Assembly (NCBI GenBank): GCA_963576475.1
Contig: OY754964.1
Span: 4,273,649-4,337,648 of the forward strand
Reading direction: 5' to 3'
DNA from: Molanna angustata
Lineage: Eukaryota > Arthropoda > Insecta > Trichoptera > Molannidae
DNA length: 64,000 bases
Shown one piece after another: positions 32,010 to 43,530 of the stretch. A program made the position numbers and the translations under genes. The notes beneath the pieces are model-generated. The model was not told the origin of the DNA, searched no databases, and was given only the letters and a program-made list of their open reading frames with translations. How positions within the stretch are numbered: position 1 is the stretch's first letter; every line of letters starts with the position of its first letter.

Positions 32010-32345
32010 GTAAAAATTTTTAATTTACTTCCAATTGAATTGAAGAAAACTAAAAATATAAACAGCTTTAAATGTGGATTAAAAAAGTGGGTAAAAAAAA
32101 CAGACAAGACAGTGATAAATAAACAACTCTACGTTAACATACAATGACACACACGCACACCTAAACAATATACCTATATAATTATAAGCTGCTTCAGAAC
32201 AGGTTTTTAACCTAGTGAAGCAGTTTACATTCCGCATCTAGTTCTTAAGTATCTTTTTTTTTGTAAAAAAAAATGTATTATTAAACTTTGATGTGTACCT
32301 TTATATTATTTCTTATGTTACAAATAAAAGAATGTTGTAATGGAC
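32010..32345 (+). pseudogene. LINE 3' end (Jockey/CR1-like)
   Basis: The frame gives NLLPIELKKTKNINSFK and CGLKKWVKKTDKTVINK, the pattern of a LINE C-terminus (LP..lk...s...FK..LKkwl). An AT-rich 3' UTR follows, ending in ACAAATAAAAGAATG. Confidence 0.6.
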
Positions 32346-32447
32346 TGAATTGAGTGAAAGTTAATGGATTAGGCCCATGAACAGCCGTGGAGAAAAAACA
32401 CTAGGTCATGACATTTAAGCGAGAAATTAGGCGTTAGACAGGAGTTA

Positions 32448-32515
32448 GGCGTTCGGTTTTCTCTGCCTACCATAAAACTGAATCTGCATGGTGGTATTAA
32501 ATATGACATATATTT
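32448..32515 (+). mobile_element. Solo LINE 3' tail, family L2
   Basis: GGCGTTCGGTTTTCTCTGCC and TACCATAA are the reverse complement of the L2 tails at 61440 and 59940, so this fragment is in plus orientation. Confidence 0.45.
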
Positions 32516-32546
32516 TCATGTCCTGGTCCAAGCTCTGAATACAGTA

Positions 32547-32926
32547 CCCCCTATTCAGTAACTATTCTAACTAAAATAGGAACGTTCCAAAATTGTAGAT
32601 CGTAGATTTACGGTCTTATTTCAGCGTTATAAAATATAAATTTTGATTAAATGGAATAGGAACGTACCTATATTTGCCGGAACGTTCTTAAAAAGTTCGT
32701 ATTTTGAATAATTATGAAAATTATGATAATTTCATAATTATCTTAATTTTTCATAAAACGTCTGATTCAGTAACTTTTTAATAACGTTTCCGCCAAAATA
32801 AGTACGTTCCTATTCCATCTACTCCAAGTTGATATTTTATAGCGCTGAAATAAGACCGTAAATCTACATAAAATCTACAATTTCAGAACGTTCCTATTTT
32901 AGTTACAATAGTTACTGAATAGGGGG
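32547..32926. mobile_element. MITE with long inverted ends and TA duplication
   Basis: The left end CCCCCTATTCAGTAACTATT is matched by the inverted right end, and homology between the arms extends inward through AGGAACGTTC and AGACCGTAAATCTAC. TA flanks both ends (32545-32546, 32927-32928), as in Tc1/mariner insertions. It is 380 bp and encodes nothing. Confidence 0.8.
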
Positions 32927-32931
32927 TAGTA

Positions 32932-33903
32932 CCTCTCTTTCTGTCCCTGCTTTCTGTTATGTAAAATAACGCGTATTAAAACACAAAAGCTTCTTTGTTA
33001 CATTTGTAAGAATTCTGTTACTATGTGTAAATAAATCTCTACACAATGTTGATGTATTTGAAATTGAAAAAAAAGTGTTATTTACGATAGATTTTTATAG
33101 CTTGTAAGAATTGAATGAAATCACATAAGAAACTCTCTTTAATTACGGAGAATTCAATTATTGACCATTTATTTGTGAGAGAGTTTGTACCTTATAGTGA
33201 ATCCAAGAGAAATGTTGGGCCATTTTTCAAACTGGCTCCGATTTACTCACGTGTTGAAATAATTAACGATGAAAAAAAAAATCAATCGTGGATTTACCCT
33301 TACGCGTATAAGAATCGAGGCTAAAATTTAACCGAAAATCGACGATTCAGCTTTTAAAATTATATTTCTGGAGAAGGTCATTAAGAAACTCAATGACATT
33401 AAAAACTCGGTTACAGGATGAAACTTTATCTGTTACAGAAACATATTATATCATGATGTTATATTTTTGAACTTGCAACAGACGGTACTGCCCATCAGAG
33501 GAGACTTCTAATTGGATGTTTAATTATTATTATTATTTTTTTTTTTAATTTACAATTGAAATATTACTAATTTATGCTTAATACAAAAAGTATCAACAAA
33601 TAAAATAAACTAAACTATGTTGATAGAAGAAGTAACAATAACAATACATCAATTTACAATAAAATAATCGAGAAGAAATAATTACAATAATTATACGGAA
33701 AACAAATCACAATAAATTGAATAAGTAAAATAAGTATAAAAATGCATAATCTTCAAAGATTTACGTCAGGAATTTCATCATGTATAAAATATATGAAATA
33801 GAAAATAAATGTGTTACGGTGAAGTTAATATACCGTTACAATATCATTACCTGAGCTAAGGATCTGTTTGATTTTACCAAGATATGGTTTAGGTATATTT
33901 AAT
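32932..33903. other. Nothing recognised
   Basis: A 69-codon frame at 33115-33324 has no recognisable domain. The rest is low-complexity AT. Confidence 0.4.
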
Positions 33904-33936
33904 GTGAAATACGTCAATATTATTGACGTATTTCAC
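33904..33936. repeat. Perfect 15-bp inverted repeat, 3-nt loop
   Basis: GTGAAATACGTCAAT at 33904 is repeated exactly in inverted form at 33922-33936. Confidence 0.9.
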
Positions 33937-34540
33937 GTATGAGTGATTTACGTATGTCGTGTCGTATTTATATTAAATTTAATTCTGATGTATGGCTGTT
34001 AGTCTTCCAAAAAATAATAAACAAATAAAATTAATAATTTTAAGCAAGATAGTCAAGTTTCATAGGCTAACAACGTGTATTTCAAAATGGCCGCATCTGC
34101 TTTCGTCTTACTCGCACGTATTTTAACTAGTACGGCACGACAGAGCGACCATCTTCGTGTGTGACGAAGTCTTCTGTCAATCGTTTGGCTTCGGTTTTCC
34201 TTGGGCGAATCACTGTAATATCCAAACGTGTTACATAAATTATTGTATTTTAATTCATTGTTTGTATCACATAAAAAATGTACTTTAGTTAAATATGTGA
34301 CCGTCGCAAAATCTGAATGTAATATGTATTTATGACATACATTTTTAGTTTATTATAATCTCAATGTTGTTTACAAGCTCAAGCCTTTATTTCAACGGAT
34401 CATGCTATTTTTTTTTTAAATTTACATAGTACTGTCGTTAAAATATTTTATATTTTATTTGGATACATATATATTAAATAATAATACCTACACATACACA
34501 CAAGTGTTTTAATTGTCGATAATTTTGACAAACGCATCAT

Positions 34541-35100
34541 TTTTACTCCTCACTAACCCAAGGTGATATAGTGGGGACTTATGATTTCGCAATAGGCATG
34601 ATGACTAATTTTGAAAAACTATCTCACGATGTTTTTACGCATTCACTGTTTTCAAATATATATACATTTCTACATAAAATAAAGGTTTAGTAGCAAAAAT
34701 CGCCATTTTAAAATCAAATTTGACATTTACGCCAAAAAAAGCTTGTAGTATCATGGCGGCTGCCGACCCTGACGGTGACGTCATGGTATCGTAAACTGCA
34801 CATCACTACTATATGTAATATATGTGTTCTAAGACGATTTGTGTATTTATAATCAATTCAAAAGTGCATAAGTGTTGTGCGGTCCCTAAATGTACAAACA
34901 CGACGAAAAAAACACCTACTGAGGTATTTGTTTTCGTCCCACGCGAAAAAAAAGAGAAATAAGTGATTAAATTTCGCACGGCGAGACACAAGTGAATTTT
35001 ATTAAGTACGCGTTTACAATGAAGTACAGTATTTGTTCCCCCACTTTTAGCTCTCAATAATATAATATTTACCATTATTTAGGCAATAAGCATATAAAGA
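34541..35100 (+). mobile_element. Start of a THAP-associated DNA element (candidate)
   Basis: The first bases (TTTTTACTCCTCACTAACCC, then GGTGATATAGTGGGGA) match 59118-59171, where they lead within 70 bp to sequence also found at 37395. This suggests a long element here and a short derivative at 59118. A decayed THAP domain lies inside at 34863. Right boundary and superfamily (P-like?) are inference. Confidence 0.4.
34863..35050 (+). pseudogene. Decayed THAP zinc-finger domain
   Basis: The frame reads HKCCAVPKCTNTTKKTPTEV, then FVFVPREKKEK, a stop and IKF, and after a frameshift ARRDTSEFY and YLFPHF. The opening CAVP-x-CTN and the FVPRE segment fit the N-terminal part of the C2CH THAP DNA-binding domain, known from P-element transposases and related host proteins. 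The distal Cys is not preserved. Two stops and at least one frameshift make it dead. Confidence 0.55.
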
Positions 35101-35700
35101 ACTTCATTAATGTCCAAACGTCAAAATAGGCCATCATAAGTTTCCCGCGTATGTTTTTAGCTTATGAACACATAATGTAGAGAGAAGAAGGAGCATATTT
35201 TATCGATTTTCGAGATGTAAGTTGTATTTAAATTACAGATAAATAAAGTACTTATATGTACTTATTATTAAGTTTTTACGTTTCGAAATTCTGATGAACA
35301 AAAGTCTTTGTTCGACGCAAAGAAATATCCGACCATCAAAAGTTCCATTCTAGTTAAGAGTAGTTAAGACAGGCAGAAAAATAACTACTATGGCTGCTAT
35401 TGCTAAAAATAACGATAGCAGATAAATATAGCTTGTTATGAACACAATACAAATAACGAGCGCTATGTAATAATTCGTATGCTGCTAAAATTGTAACGAT
35501 GTTTTAAAACGCATGCTTCGCGTAATCGCCGTCGTTTCGCAAATCGCTTCATTGCATGAAAAAAATATAGCTTGCTAGTTTAGTTTGGCAGTGACCAGCA
35601 TCATAACATGTCGAACGTTCGTCAGCTCACCATCGCGTGACAAAATTGTAGAATACTAAAACTAAATTAGTTTACCATACGTTGCGAGCGTTCATTATTT
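35101..35700. other. Nothing recognised
   Basis: Possibly the interior of the THAP-associated element, but no motif supports this directly. Confidence 0.3.
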
Positions 35701-35750
35701 ATTTATTTATTCAATAAAAACTAAGTTACATACAAAATACAATTAACATA

Positions 35751-36336
35751 GGCCCGATATTACAGTCGGCCCTCAACTCATTCAGTTTGCCAAACTCAAG
35801 ATTAATGTTAAGGGGAGATTGAATCCATTTCCGTATTACAGTGCAATATGACATGTCAGTTACTAAATCTTCAATTATAGACATATTTCACTTTTTCTGT
35901 GGTTATTATCTGTCAAATTTAAATAACCTCAAATGATACGAAATACAAAACGGGACGCTACGACTTTAAATACCATTGTTTTACTATCCAACATGGTAAA
36001 TTTAATTTTTTTCACCAAAATAATGCTTTTAAATGCCCGTGTTCGTTTCAATACGGCTGTCAGTTTGTTTTGTTGTGTGGCGCCACCTTCGATACAACAC
36101 TGAAACTACACACGTTGCCTAACGCCTCTAGTGATAGAAACTGAAACTACACGAGTTGCCTAGCAAATGACAGTTGACTCACAGTTAAGTACTTAATCTG
36201 CCAGAAACGTTGAGTTAAATATTTGTCGTTTTAGTGACGTATTTGAGGGAAGATTAGGTCTAAACGGACACTGTAATACGCTATATTTTTGTAAAACTTG
36301 AGTTTAGCTCTTAAACTGACACTGTAATACCAGCCC
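35751..36336. mobile_element. MITE with GGSC...TATTACAGT ends
   Basis: The left end GGCCCGATATTACAGT pairs with the inverted right end GGGCTGGTATTACAGT. The inner part repeats TTACAGTG-type motifs and AACTCAAG. ATA flanks both ends (35748-35750, 36337-36339), a plausible 3-bp target duplication. A 3-bp duplication and GGGC-like ends suggest PIF/Harbinger. No transposase is present. Confidence 0.65.
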
Positions 36337-36542
36337 ATAGTGTCCCTCGATAGGTAGGCGAGTATCTAGGTAAATTGAAACTATTTGCTTTGATGAATAC
36401 TTGTTCCATTTATATTTAATTTGTTTTAGTTTTAAGTATCTAATTAAAATATTAATATATCGATAACACCAAAATAAACATAGTCCAGACCGACAATTAA
36501 TGCGTATATTGTATTGAAGACTATCAGAAGAATTGACGCGAC

Positions 36543-36743
36543 CATACTATGACGTCGTGCGCTCTGATTGTTTTTTCTCATAAAATGGCGGACTAACACA
36601 TTTTGTATTTTTATATTTATAATATTATTATTATTCACTCCTATAAATTAAAAAAAAAAACATTTTTTAAATCTTTATAACCTATTTTATTTTTTAAAAT
36701 CATAATTTCAATGATTTTTTTCTTACAGTCATCACACCTATTA
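36543..36743 (+). repeat. Direct repeat, copy 1
   Basis: Contains CGTGCGCTCTGATTG, CATAAAATGGCGGAC and AATCATAATTTCAATGATTT. It matches 37177-37378 over about 200 bp. Confidence 0.8.
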
Positions 36744-37176
36744 CATATTTTAATATATTAATCATAATATGTATATGAATCATAACAGTTATCCCATATG
36801 TATATTAGATTCATCATAATACATTGTGTATTTCCATTTCAACCTCATGTAACACTGTACAACTCCCACAAACAATATAATTACATCATTTTATTTTATA
36901 ATCAAGCAATGAAAGCCACCAAGTTATTTATTTCTGAAACGTTAAATATTCTCCACCACGTTACAATACTCGGTGCGTGTTATAACAGATGCGTCAACGA
37001 TTCAATAGAGCGGATAGCGATATTATTTGGTTTATTGTCCCAAATAAACCAAATAAATCAATAAATAAAAATAGCATGTTAAAAATAAGCAGCATATTCC
37101 ATATAGCTTGTTATGAAAAAAATAGCCATTTCGAACAACACAACAGTTGACAGTAACAAACACAATTGACAGTGAC
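36744..37176. other. Spacer between direct repeats
   Basis: Includes TTTATTGTCCCAAATAAACC followed by short AAATAAATCAATAAATAAA, possibly a retroelement 3' end. No clear coding remains. Confidence 0.3.
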
Positions 37177-37378
37177 AATATGGTGACGTCATGCGCTCTG
37201 ATTGGTGTTTCACATAAAATGGCGGACAAACATATTTTGTATTTTTATTTTAATAATATTAATATTATTCGCTCTTTTAAAATGAAAATAAATATATTTT
37301 TTCAAATCTTTATAACATATTTTATCTAATAAAATCATAATTTCAATGATTTTTTCTTACTGTCATCACGCCTATTAT
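37177..37378 (+). repeat. Direct repeat, copy 2
   Basis: Aligns with 36543-36743 at high identity and leads straight into the repeat at 37395. Confidence 0.8.
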
Positions 37379-37394
37379 TAAGGCCATATTTTAT

Positions 37395-37910
37395 TGCAGA
37401 TTATCAACTAGTACCTATCGTGTTGAAATTGTATTCTGAATATATCATCACAATGAATCTGTGTGTGTGATATATGCCATGTACAGCGTGTTCATTTTAC
37501 TTTATCGATTATACACTAAAGTACCCATTCGATTCTATCCAAATTTTGCGAATTCGTATATCTAATACTCACTTAGACTCCATAAGATTTTGAAGGATAT
37601 CTGAAAATTGCTTCTCATTTTTTTTTAACTGTTGAATATTTTAAAGTGAGGAAAAAAAATATTTTGAAATTGGTAAAAAGGCACGTCACTTTTATAAAAT
37701 GGCATTGAAGAATAATTAAGTTTTCGTAATAAAATATTTTAATAAAATATAATGTAACTAACTCATTTCATGAAAATGCTTAATATTTTCTATGCAAAAT
37801 TTGAATAATCATAACTTTTAGATCAAATGCGAACAATAACAATATACAGATATTAAAATGTAGAATCTGATGATCGATCGCTTTGACTAGACAAAAATAA
37901 ATACCATACC
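37395..37910 (+). repeat. Dispersed repeat shared with 59205-59700
   Basis: Common blocks include CAGATTATCAACTAGTA, GTGTTCATTTTACTTTATCG, TATATCTAATACTCACTTAG and TTATAAAATGGCATT, in the same order at both loci. It may be the 3' part of the THAP-associated element. Confidence 0.7.
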
Positions 37911-38394
37911 ATTTCACCTTCGATTTATCCGTTTTAAAACAGAAATATTTTTTATCTCGTTAAATACGACATTTTAAATAAGTACTTACACATTTAACTA
38001 TAACATAGTTACATTGTGTGGTTCCCCTTGAATTAAATTATCATTTCTAGTTCTCCCCGAAGACTTACGACCGTTACTAAAAACCACAATTATTTAAGGA
38101 GGAAAAAAAACGCTTTCCTAACCTTCTTATAAGTTTTAAGTCCCCTTGATATTTAGTTAATGACTGTAATTTAGTGGAACAAGAGTAATGACTGCTTTAA
38201 CAAATTAGAAGTATATAATGCGGAGAACAAAGCGGGTACTCGGAACATTCAAAGCCCAAAACTCAAATAGCAAACAATTCATGTTCATTGTTTTAATTTG
38301 TCATTGAAACTATGTCGTTTGTTTCTGGAAATAAGATCAGTTGAATCATTATGGATTCCAAAAATATGGCAATTGATACCTACTTACCATAACA
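37911..38394. other. Nothing recognised
   Basis: AT-rich DNA with no supported feature. Confidence 0.4.
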
Positions 38395-38555
38395 AGATAG
38401 TTCGGTAGCAAAGCGGACGAGCACTGGATTGGAAATTCAGAGGTGTAGAGTTCGAACCCCATCCAGCACAAGCATTTATGCTTAATTTAGGTTATTCATT
38501 ATGTATATTTTATATTTTGTACTTTTCACAGGAACATATTCATTCGTTAAAAAAA
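38395..38555 (+). mobile_element. tRNA-derived SINE, family S1, variant head
   Basis: The head TAGTTCGGTAGCAAAGCGG with B box GAGTTCGAACCCC leads to AGCACAAGCATTTATGCTTA, the S1 body. The part between head and body is shorter than at 91 and 10757. Confidence 0.65.
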
Positions 38556-38650
38556 ACACTCCGTTTCCCTGTTAGGGGTAAAAAGGACGCCAGTCTTCTC
38601 TCTCTTGACATAAATTTCTCGCTTCGTTCACGTCTATACACCGTCTCATA

Positions 38651-38690
38651 CAGGATTTTTTATCATTCTAACTTCTAATGATAAAAAATC
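38651..38690. repeat. Perfect 14-bp inverted repeat
   Basis: GATTTTTTATCATT and its exact inverse are separated by nine bases. Confidence 0.8.
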
Positions 38691-38699
38691 TGTTTGGCT

Positions 38700-39596
38700 G
38701 TGTGCTTAAAACATTTGGATGCACAAAACCAAATGTTTTTCAGTCACTTTAGATTGGTTGATTTTAACATGAAATTTGTCACTATTAACAATTTTTTTTT
38801 CAGTATATGTCAAAATTGTAATGAAAGAAACACTTATGTGTAGAATTGCTTAACTTTTCTAGAGAAATTGTTTGCAATACGAGCCCTAATATTTTTATAG
38901 TAAGTTGAATGCAATCGTGCAGAATCATTTTGATTCCAGATGTCTACAAATAATAGCATTGTCATTAATGCTCCTTTGGATAAATATTATGTATGATTTA
39001 GAAACAAAATAAAAATAAAAGTAATATACAGAGTTCCGGATTTGGGCTTATTATTTATTGCTTTGCTCGCAGTGGGATACAAACATTCAAAATTGAAATG
39101 AATAATTTTCTTTGTGTTCGCCCGTTTAATGTTGACTACTTTTATTAATCTTTGTTACTGTGGTGATTGTCTGGGAGGAAAATAAATGCCCTATTTTTTC
39201 TGTGGTATAAATATTATTTTCTCTTGATTTATTATTTGTATTGTTTGTTTATTCCTTCATATTTGAGTGGTGTTAAAGTATTTCTAAAGAAATATTTTTT
39301 TTTCTAAACAAAAACATGTAAGGCGTCATTGTGTTAATATTATTACGGATTCAGTTTTGCTTATAAACATATATTTTTTTCGCAAATACAGATCTTTTTA
39401 TTACAAAATAACATGTTTGTTTTTAAAGAAAGAAAATAGGTATAGGTATTTTTGTGTAGGTGTGCTGTTTAGTATAAAACAGCATTGGAAATCGGAAACA
39501 TTTTTTTTTCTTTATAATTTTTTTGTCCAATCAACAAAAAGGTGTATCATGGAATTTCAGATACTAGTTACTAGCCCCCGCGAGTCACTGCGAGTA
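38700..39596. other. Nothing recognised
   Basis: AT-rich; an 84-codon frame at 39357-39611 is Phe/Tyr-rich and overlaps the adjacent Helitron edge, so it is not called. Confidence 0.4.
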
Positions 39597-40328
39597 TGTT
39601 TGGAGATTTAAGTATCAAACTATTAAGTCTTCTTACATATTGTGTATAGGCGACTACCATACAAATTGTATGAAGCAATGTCGTCACTAAATTCAATTTT
39701 TATAAAAATTGTTAAAAAAAATGAGATTTACTTCTACAATATTAATATTTTTTATAGAAGATTAAATTATCTAGTTGTGGTGTTTCGTTTTTTTGAATAT
39801 TTTCAAAATATTTGGAAATATAGGCAGTTAAACTCATAAATTTGAGAAACCCTGGAATTTTTTATAATACATTTATTTGAGATTTTGTATTTGTCTATGT
39901 TTATACCAATTTTCAGCTTTCTAGCTTTTATGTTTTCTGAGATATATGGAAAAATAAACCAAAAATTCAAAAGTTTATAACCCCTGACTGAAACAAAAAT
40001 TCACAATTCTGAGTATAAAAGTTTTGTAGTCCTATAACTATTTATATATCCTGAAATTTTGGGCTCTGTAAATTGAGCGGATCAAAAGTTATAAGGGGGG
40101 GGGACACACAGACACACGAAATGTTCTACTCCGAATTCTGAGTAAATCCGTATATGGAACATATATGCTGCGAAGACTCTAAATTGGTGTTTTTTGACTT
40201 CAAAGCTGGAATAGCCATGAAAAAAGTCCACTACGCCATACAAAATGTTCTTTCATACACGCATCTTGGATTTAAACAGCCTCTTCCTTCAATAGAATTT
40301 CATTCTCTTGAACGAATCGACAGTTGGA
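39597..40328 (-). mobile_element. HINE-like Helitron, 3'-truncated
   Basis: On the minus strand it starts at 40328 with TCCAACTGTCGATTC and keeps the central region, but the GT tract has shrunk to a few repeats next to a run of G. Homology stops near 39597, so the 3' hairpin and CTAG are missing. Confidence 0.75.
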
Positions 40329-40808
40329 TTATTTACACATAACTACATAAGACTTAAATTATGTACACATAAAGTATCGAAAAAAACACTGGTATCGTTC
40401 TATCCCTAACACAAGTACCGATATACCCAACTCCAGCTTCCAAGGTTACTGCTAATTAAGAGCAGATAACCTCTACAAAAATTAAAATTTTCATTTAATG
40501 TCGAATCTCTTAAATGATGAATTGTCTAAGCAATCTTATACTTAAGAGGTGTGGCTTTCGCAATTATGTTATAGTGCACACTACTACCATCTATCGGTAT
40601 GAATAATATCTATATTATGATAAATTTGAAAAAATTCTATATTTCATCCAAACTTGGTGTACCATTTAAAATGTTTCACAGTAAATTATGCGTTTTAAAT
40701 GTGTTTGATATTATGTGTTTCACATTAGCAGTTTGAATGAAAATAATCTATGGAAGAAAACTTTGAAAAATATGTCCGCTATGTCATAGTACATTGTAAA
40801 AGTATTAA
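40329..40808. other. Nothing recognised
   Basis: AT-rich DNA ending in the TTAA target of the adjacent piggyBac-like element. Confidence 0.4.
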
Positions 40809-41040
40809 CCTTTAACTACATATCTGTGGTCCCTAGGACCACGAACTCCTTTAAAGTGTTCATAATTTCTATATTATTTGTTTTATTTTGCTGCGGATTC
40901 TCGTATGCTCTCTTAATACGAGTCAGATCCGCGTGGGAGAAGGGCGTGTCCATTTCATAATTTTTTCTTTAACTTATTGTAGTGAAGGGGTCCCCGGGAC
41001 CTCACGTGTGTATTAGTGTCAACGAAGTGATTTTGTAAAA

Positions 41041-41742
41041 ATGGATATTTCAGCACCAAGTACTAGTAAAATTAAACCAAATGACAACTTATTTTATAAT
41101 GTAGTCCATCAATAGTTAGAGCAAGAAGAAATTATTACTTTTAATCCTTGAATAATCGTGATGTATACTGGCAAGAATTACTTATAATCCTTGCCAGTAT
41201 ATATCACGATCAAATGAAGAAAATTCTGATGTTGAAGATTTTGATCCTGCCTATCTTCCAATCACACACGACGATACAGACAGTACTATGTCTATGTCTT
41301 CAAGTGACGAGGTAGAGGATATTTCTTCAGCACAAACTTCTCAAGAGACTAACCATCAAAGTAGAGACAACTATTTTTATGGACGCAATAGATACAAATG
41401 GTTAAAAAAAGTCCCATATATCATCCATCAATCTCAGAAGGATGTAAAATCTATAGAAAGTTATGAATATCTTAAAACTGTAGCTCAAAAACTCCAAACG
41501 CCTTTACTATTGGAACGAATGCAGAATTCAAGGATTCCTAGGGGAAATTCGATTGGCTTAATCCCGAGTAGTTGGTAGTTATTTATCCAAGTCTTGGAGA
41601 AGAAAGATTAGAAAGAAACAAAAGAAAAATGTGTCAAATATGTCCTACTAATAAGAGAACCAAAACAGCATACTTGTGTTCATGCTGCCATTGTCCAATA
41701 TGTCTCACGTCTTCGAAAAAAGTATGCCCTAATTTCGAGTGA
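41041..41742 (+). pseudogene. piggyBac-like transposase remnant (N- and C-terminal pieces)
   Basis: An ATG at 41041 opens MDISAPSTSKIKPND, soon broken by stops. From 41210 the frame gives an acidic segment (SDVEDFDPAYLP, then SSSDEVEDISS) and YFYGRNRYKWLKKVPY, the junction to the catalytic domain in piggyBac transposases. The catalytic core with its Asp residues is missing; sequence resumes with LKTVAQKLQTPLLLERMQ. In another frame (41587-41742) lies the Cys-rich C-terminus CQICPTNKRTKTAYLC, CCHCPICL and VCPNFE, a zinc-binding terminal domain typical of the family. It cannot make active transposase. Confidence 0.75.
41154..41211. repeat. Inverted repeat inside the piggyBac-like element
   Basis: ATCGTGATGTATACTGGCAA and its near-exact inverse lie about 12 bp apart. 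Confidence 0.7.
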
Positions 41743-42410
41743 AGACAAAAACATTCATATTTACCATATGCAGGTTTTTTTACTGTTTGATAAATTAAGT
41801 TTATCATTTTATATTCATTCAATTACTTGTTACAAAAGAAATATTTCGTTTTATTTTATTTTTCTAGAGTGTATATGTTTTTTCGTAAAATATGTTTTTT
41901 TTCACGAATAATTGAGAATTCTTTGTAAAACTTAATAAATACTATATTTTTCATATTTTTTCAGTTTTTTTTTAAATTCTCTTTATTATTGTTTTATCTT
42001 GAATAATTAAGAGTATTTTGGTATATTTTTTCTATTGTTTTATTTAAATATCAAGACAAAATCAGTGGTCCCAGGGACTGTACAGTACACATGTATTAAT
42101 GGGAAGGAAATCCACCTATGCAGTCAAAGGTTAATATTGTTCATTCAAGTCATCATATGTTGGAGACATATATTTTTATCGCCTCGAAATCCAGCCATTA
42201 AAACAACGAACATTTTTTAACGAATTAAAGAATTATTAAACATATTTCATTTTTTTTCAATGTTTGATCTTTCAATAAAATAATATATTATTTTTATTCC
42301 ATCATTCTATGTAATTTTATGGAAAAAAAAACTTTTACTATGAAATTTGGTATTGAGTTTAATCAATAATTGTGCCTTGAGAAATGAATAAAGTAGAAAC
42401 AAGGAATTGA

Positions 42411-42455
42411 TTATTTTATACGACCGGGTTCAGAGCAACCGCTCCTTCTTCAGAA
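42411..42455 (-). other. Hairpin-plus-GAAC motif resembling a PLE tail
   Basis: The minus strand reads CTGAAGAAGGAGCGGTTGCT, then CTGAACCCGGTCG. Its layout is like the end of PLE1 at 15838-15870, but nothing else of a PLE is present. Confidence 0.25.
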
Positions 42456-42465
42456 AAAAAACATT

Positions 42466-43530
42466 ACTTATTTATTTATTTTATTTCGGAAAACTACAGA
42501 TTTTTAAATTGTGTGTTTACATATTATGGTGCTATAAAAATTAGTGCAAGCTAATAATATTTTCTTGTAATTAAAAAGAATGAAGTTAAAATATTTACAC
42601 AAGTATGCTGAGCGGTAAGTAAATAAATAACAAAAATAAAAGATAAAATACGATTAATAAAAGGACAATACATAATGAGAATAAAATGAAGAAAAGGAGG
42701 GATTATTGGTGTGAAGAAAAGAGTTTGGTTGAAGGAGTTAGGGAACTGGGTTGAAAAATATCTTTATTTGTTTACGGTATGTTTCTAATGAGTCATGGAA
42801 AATGTCTGTTTAATAGTCGAGTGATATATTATGTAATTAGTATGGCAAGAAGGTAGATGAAATATTTTTTTTCAAACGGGTATGCATGTTTGGTACGTGG
42901 AATGATATAGTATTTAGTAAATCCGGGGAGTCAATTAGTTTGTTGCATAATATTTTATACAGTAACTGTTGATCAAAGTAGGTCCTTCTGTCTTGTATTG
43001 TTTTTAATTTGAAAAATTCTATAGAAAAATTATAATGAGTATGTTCTATGAATAGTCGTCTCTCAAAATATATCAAAAAAGTTTTCTGGATGTTTTCAAT
43101 ACGGTTGCTATTATGGATTTTATAATGCGGGTTCCATATTGGTGTACGAAATTCTAGATTTGTAGGGCGTATATATGAGAGGTGTAGTGTTTTTAAAATG
43201 TTCAATGTTCATGTTGTTGAATTGTTTACCGATGCGGATGATAAATCCATATATCCGGTAAGCTTTGGAGGTGATTGATTCGATGCATCAATTTAGAGTC
43301 TAATGTTACTCCCAAATCCCTTATGCTATCTTTTAAATACTGAATTATTAATTGAGTAACCTACTAGCGTTTTCTTACGGGAAAAAGTCAAAAGAGCGCA
43401 CTTGGACACGTTGATGTCTAATTTATTATCACAGTTATATGAACTACAATATGATATCATTTTGTAAATCGATGCAATCGTTAATGTTGTTGATTGTTTT
43501 GCTTGAATTTTATTTTCTCGAAAAAGATCA
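42466..43530 (-). pseudogene. LINE 3' half, family L1
   Basis: The minus strand encodes LDINVSKCALLTFSRKKT (RT thumb region, near 43390-43440), then after frameshifts ILKTLHLSYIRPTNLEFRTP, IWNPHYKI, LERRL-like FERRLFIEH, LKTIQDRRTYFDQQLLY and IDSPDLLNTISFHVPN, ending at a stop at 42837. The 3' UTR continues to an AAATAAATAAATAAG tail at about 42466. The family matches the fragment at 18790. The catalytic YxDD is not included. Confidence 0.75.

Larger units (their letters stand above)
40809..42130 (+). mobile_element. piggyBac-like transposon, internally deleted
   Basis: TTAA flanks both ends (40805-40808 and 42131-42134), the hallmark of piggyBac. The ends CCTTTAACTACATA and, inverted, CCTTTGACTGCATA are related inverted repeats. 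Subterminal palindromes with GGTCCC...GGGACC occur near both ends. Total length 1322 bp; a full element would be about twice that. Confidence 0.85.

Noticed and set aside
33115..33324. 69-codon frame as a gene
   Set aside because: No recognisable motif, no neighbours in support, and no evidence of splice sites; length is within chance at this composition.
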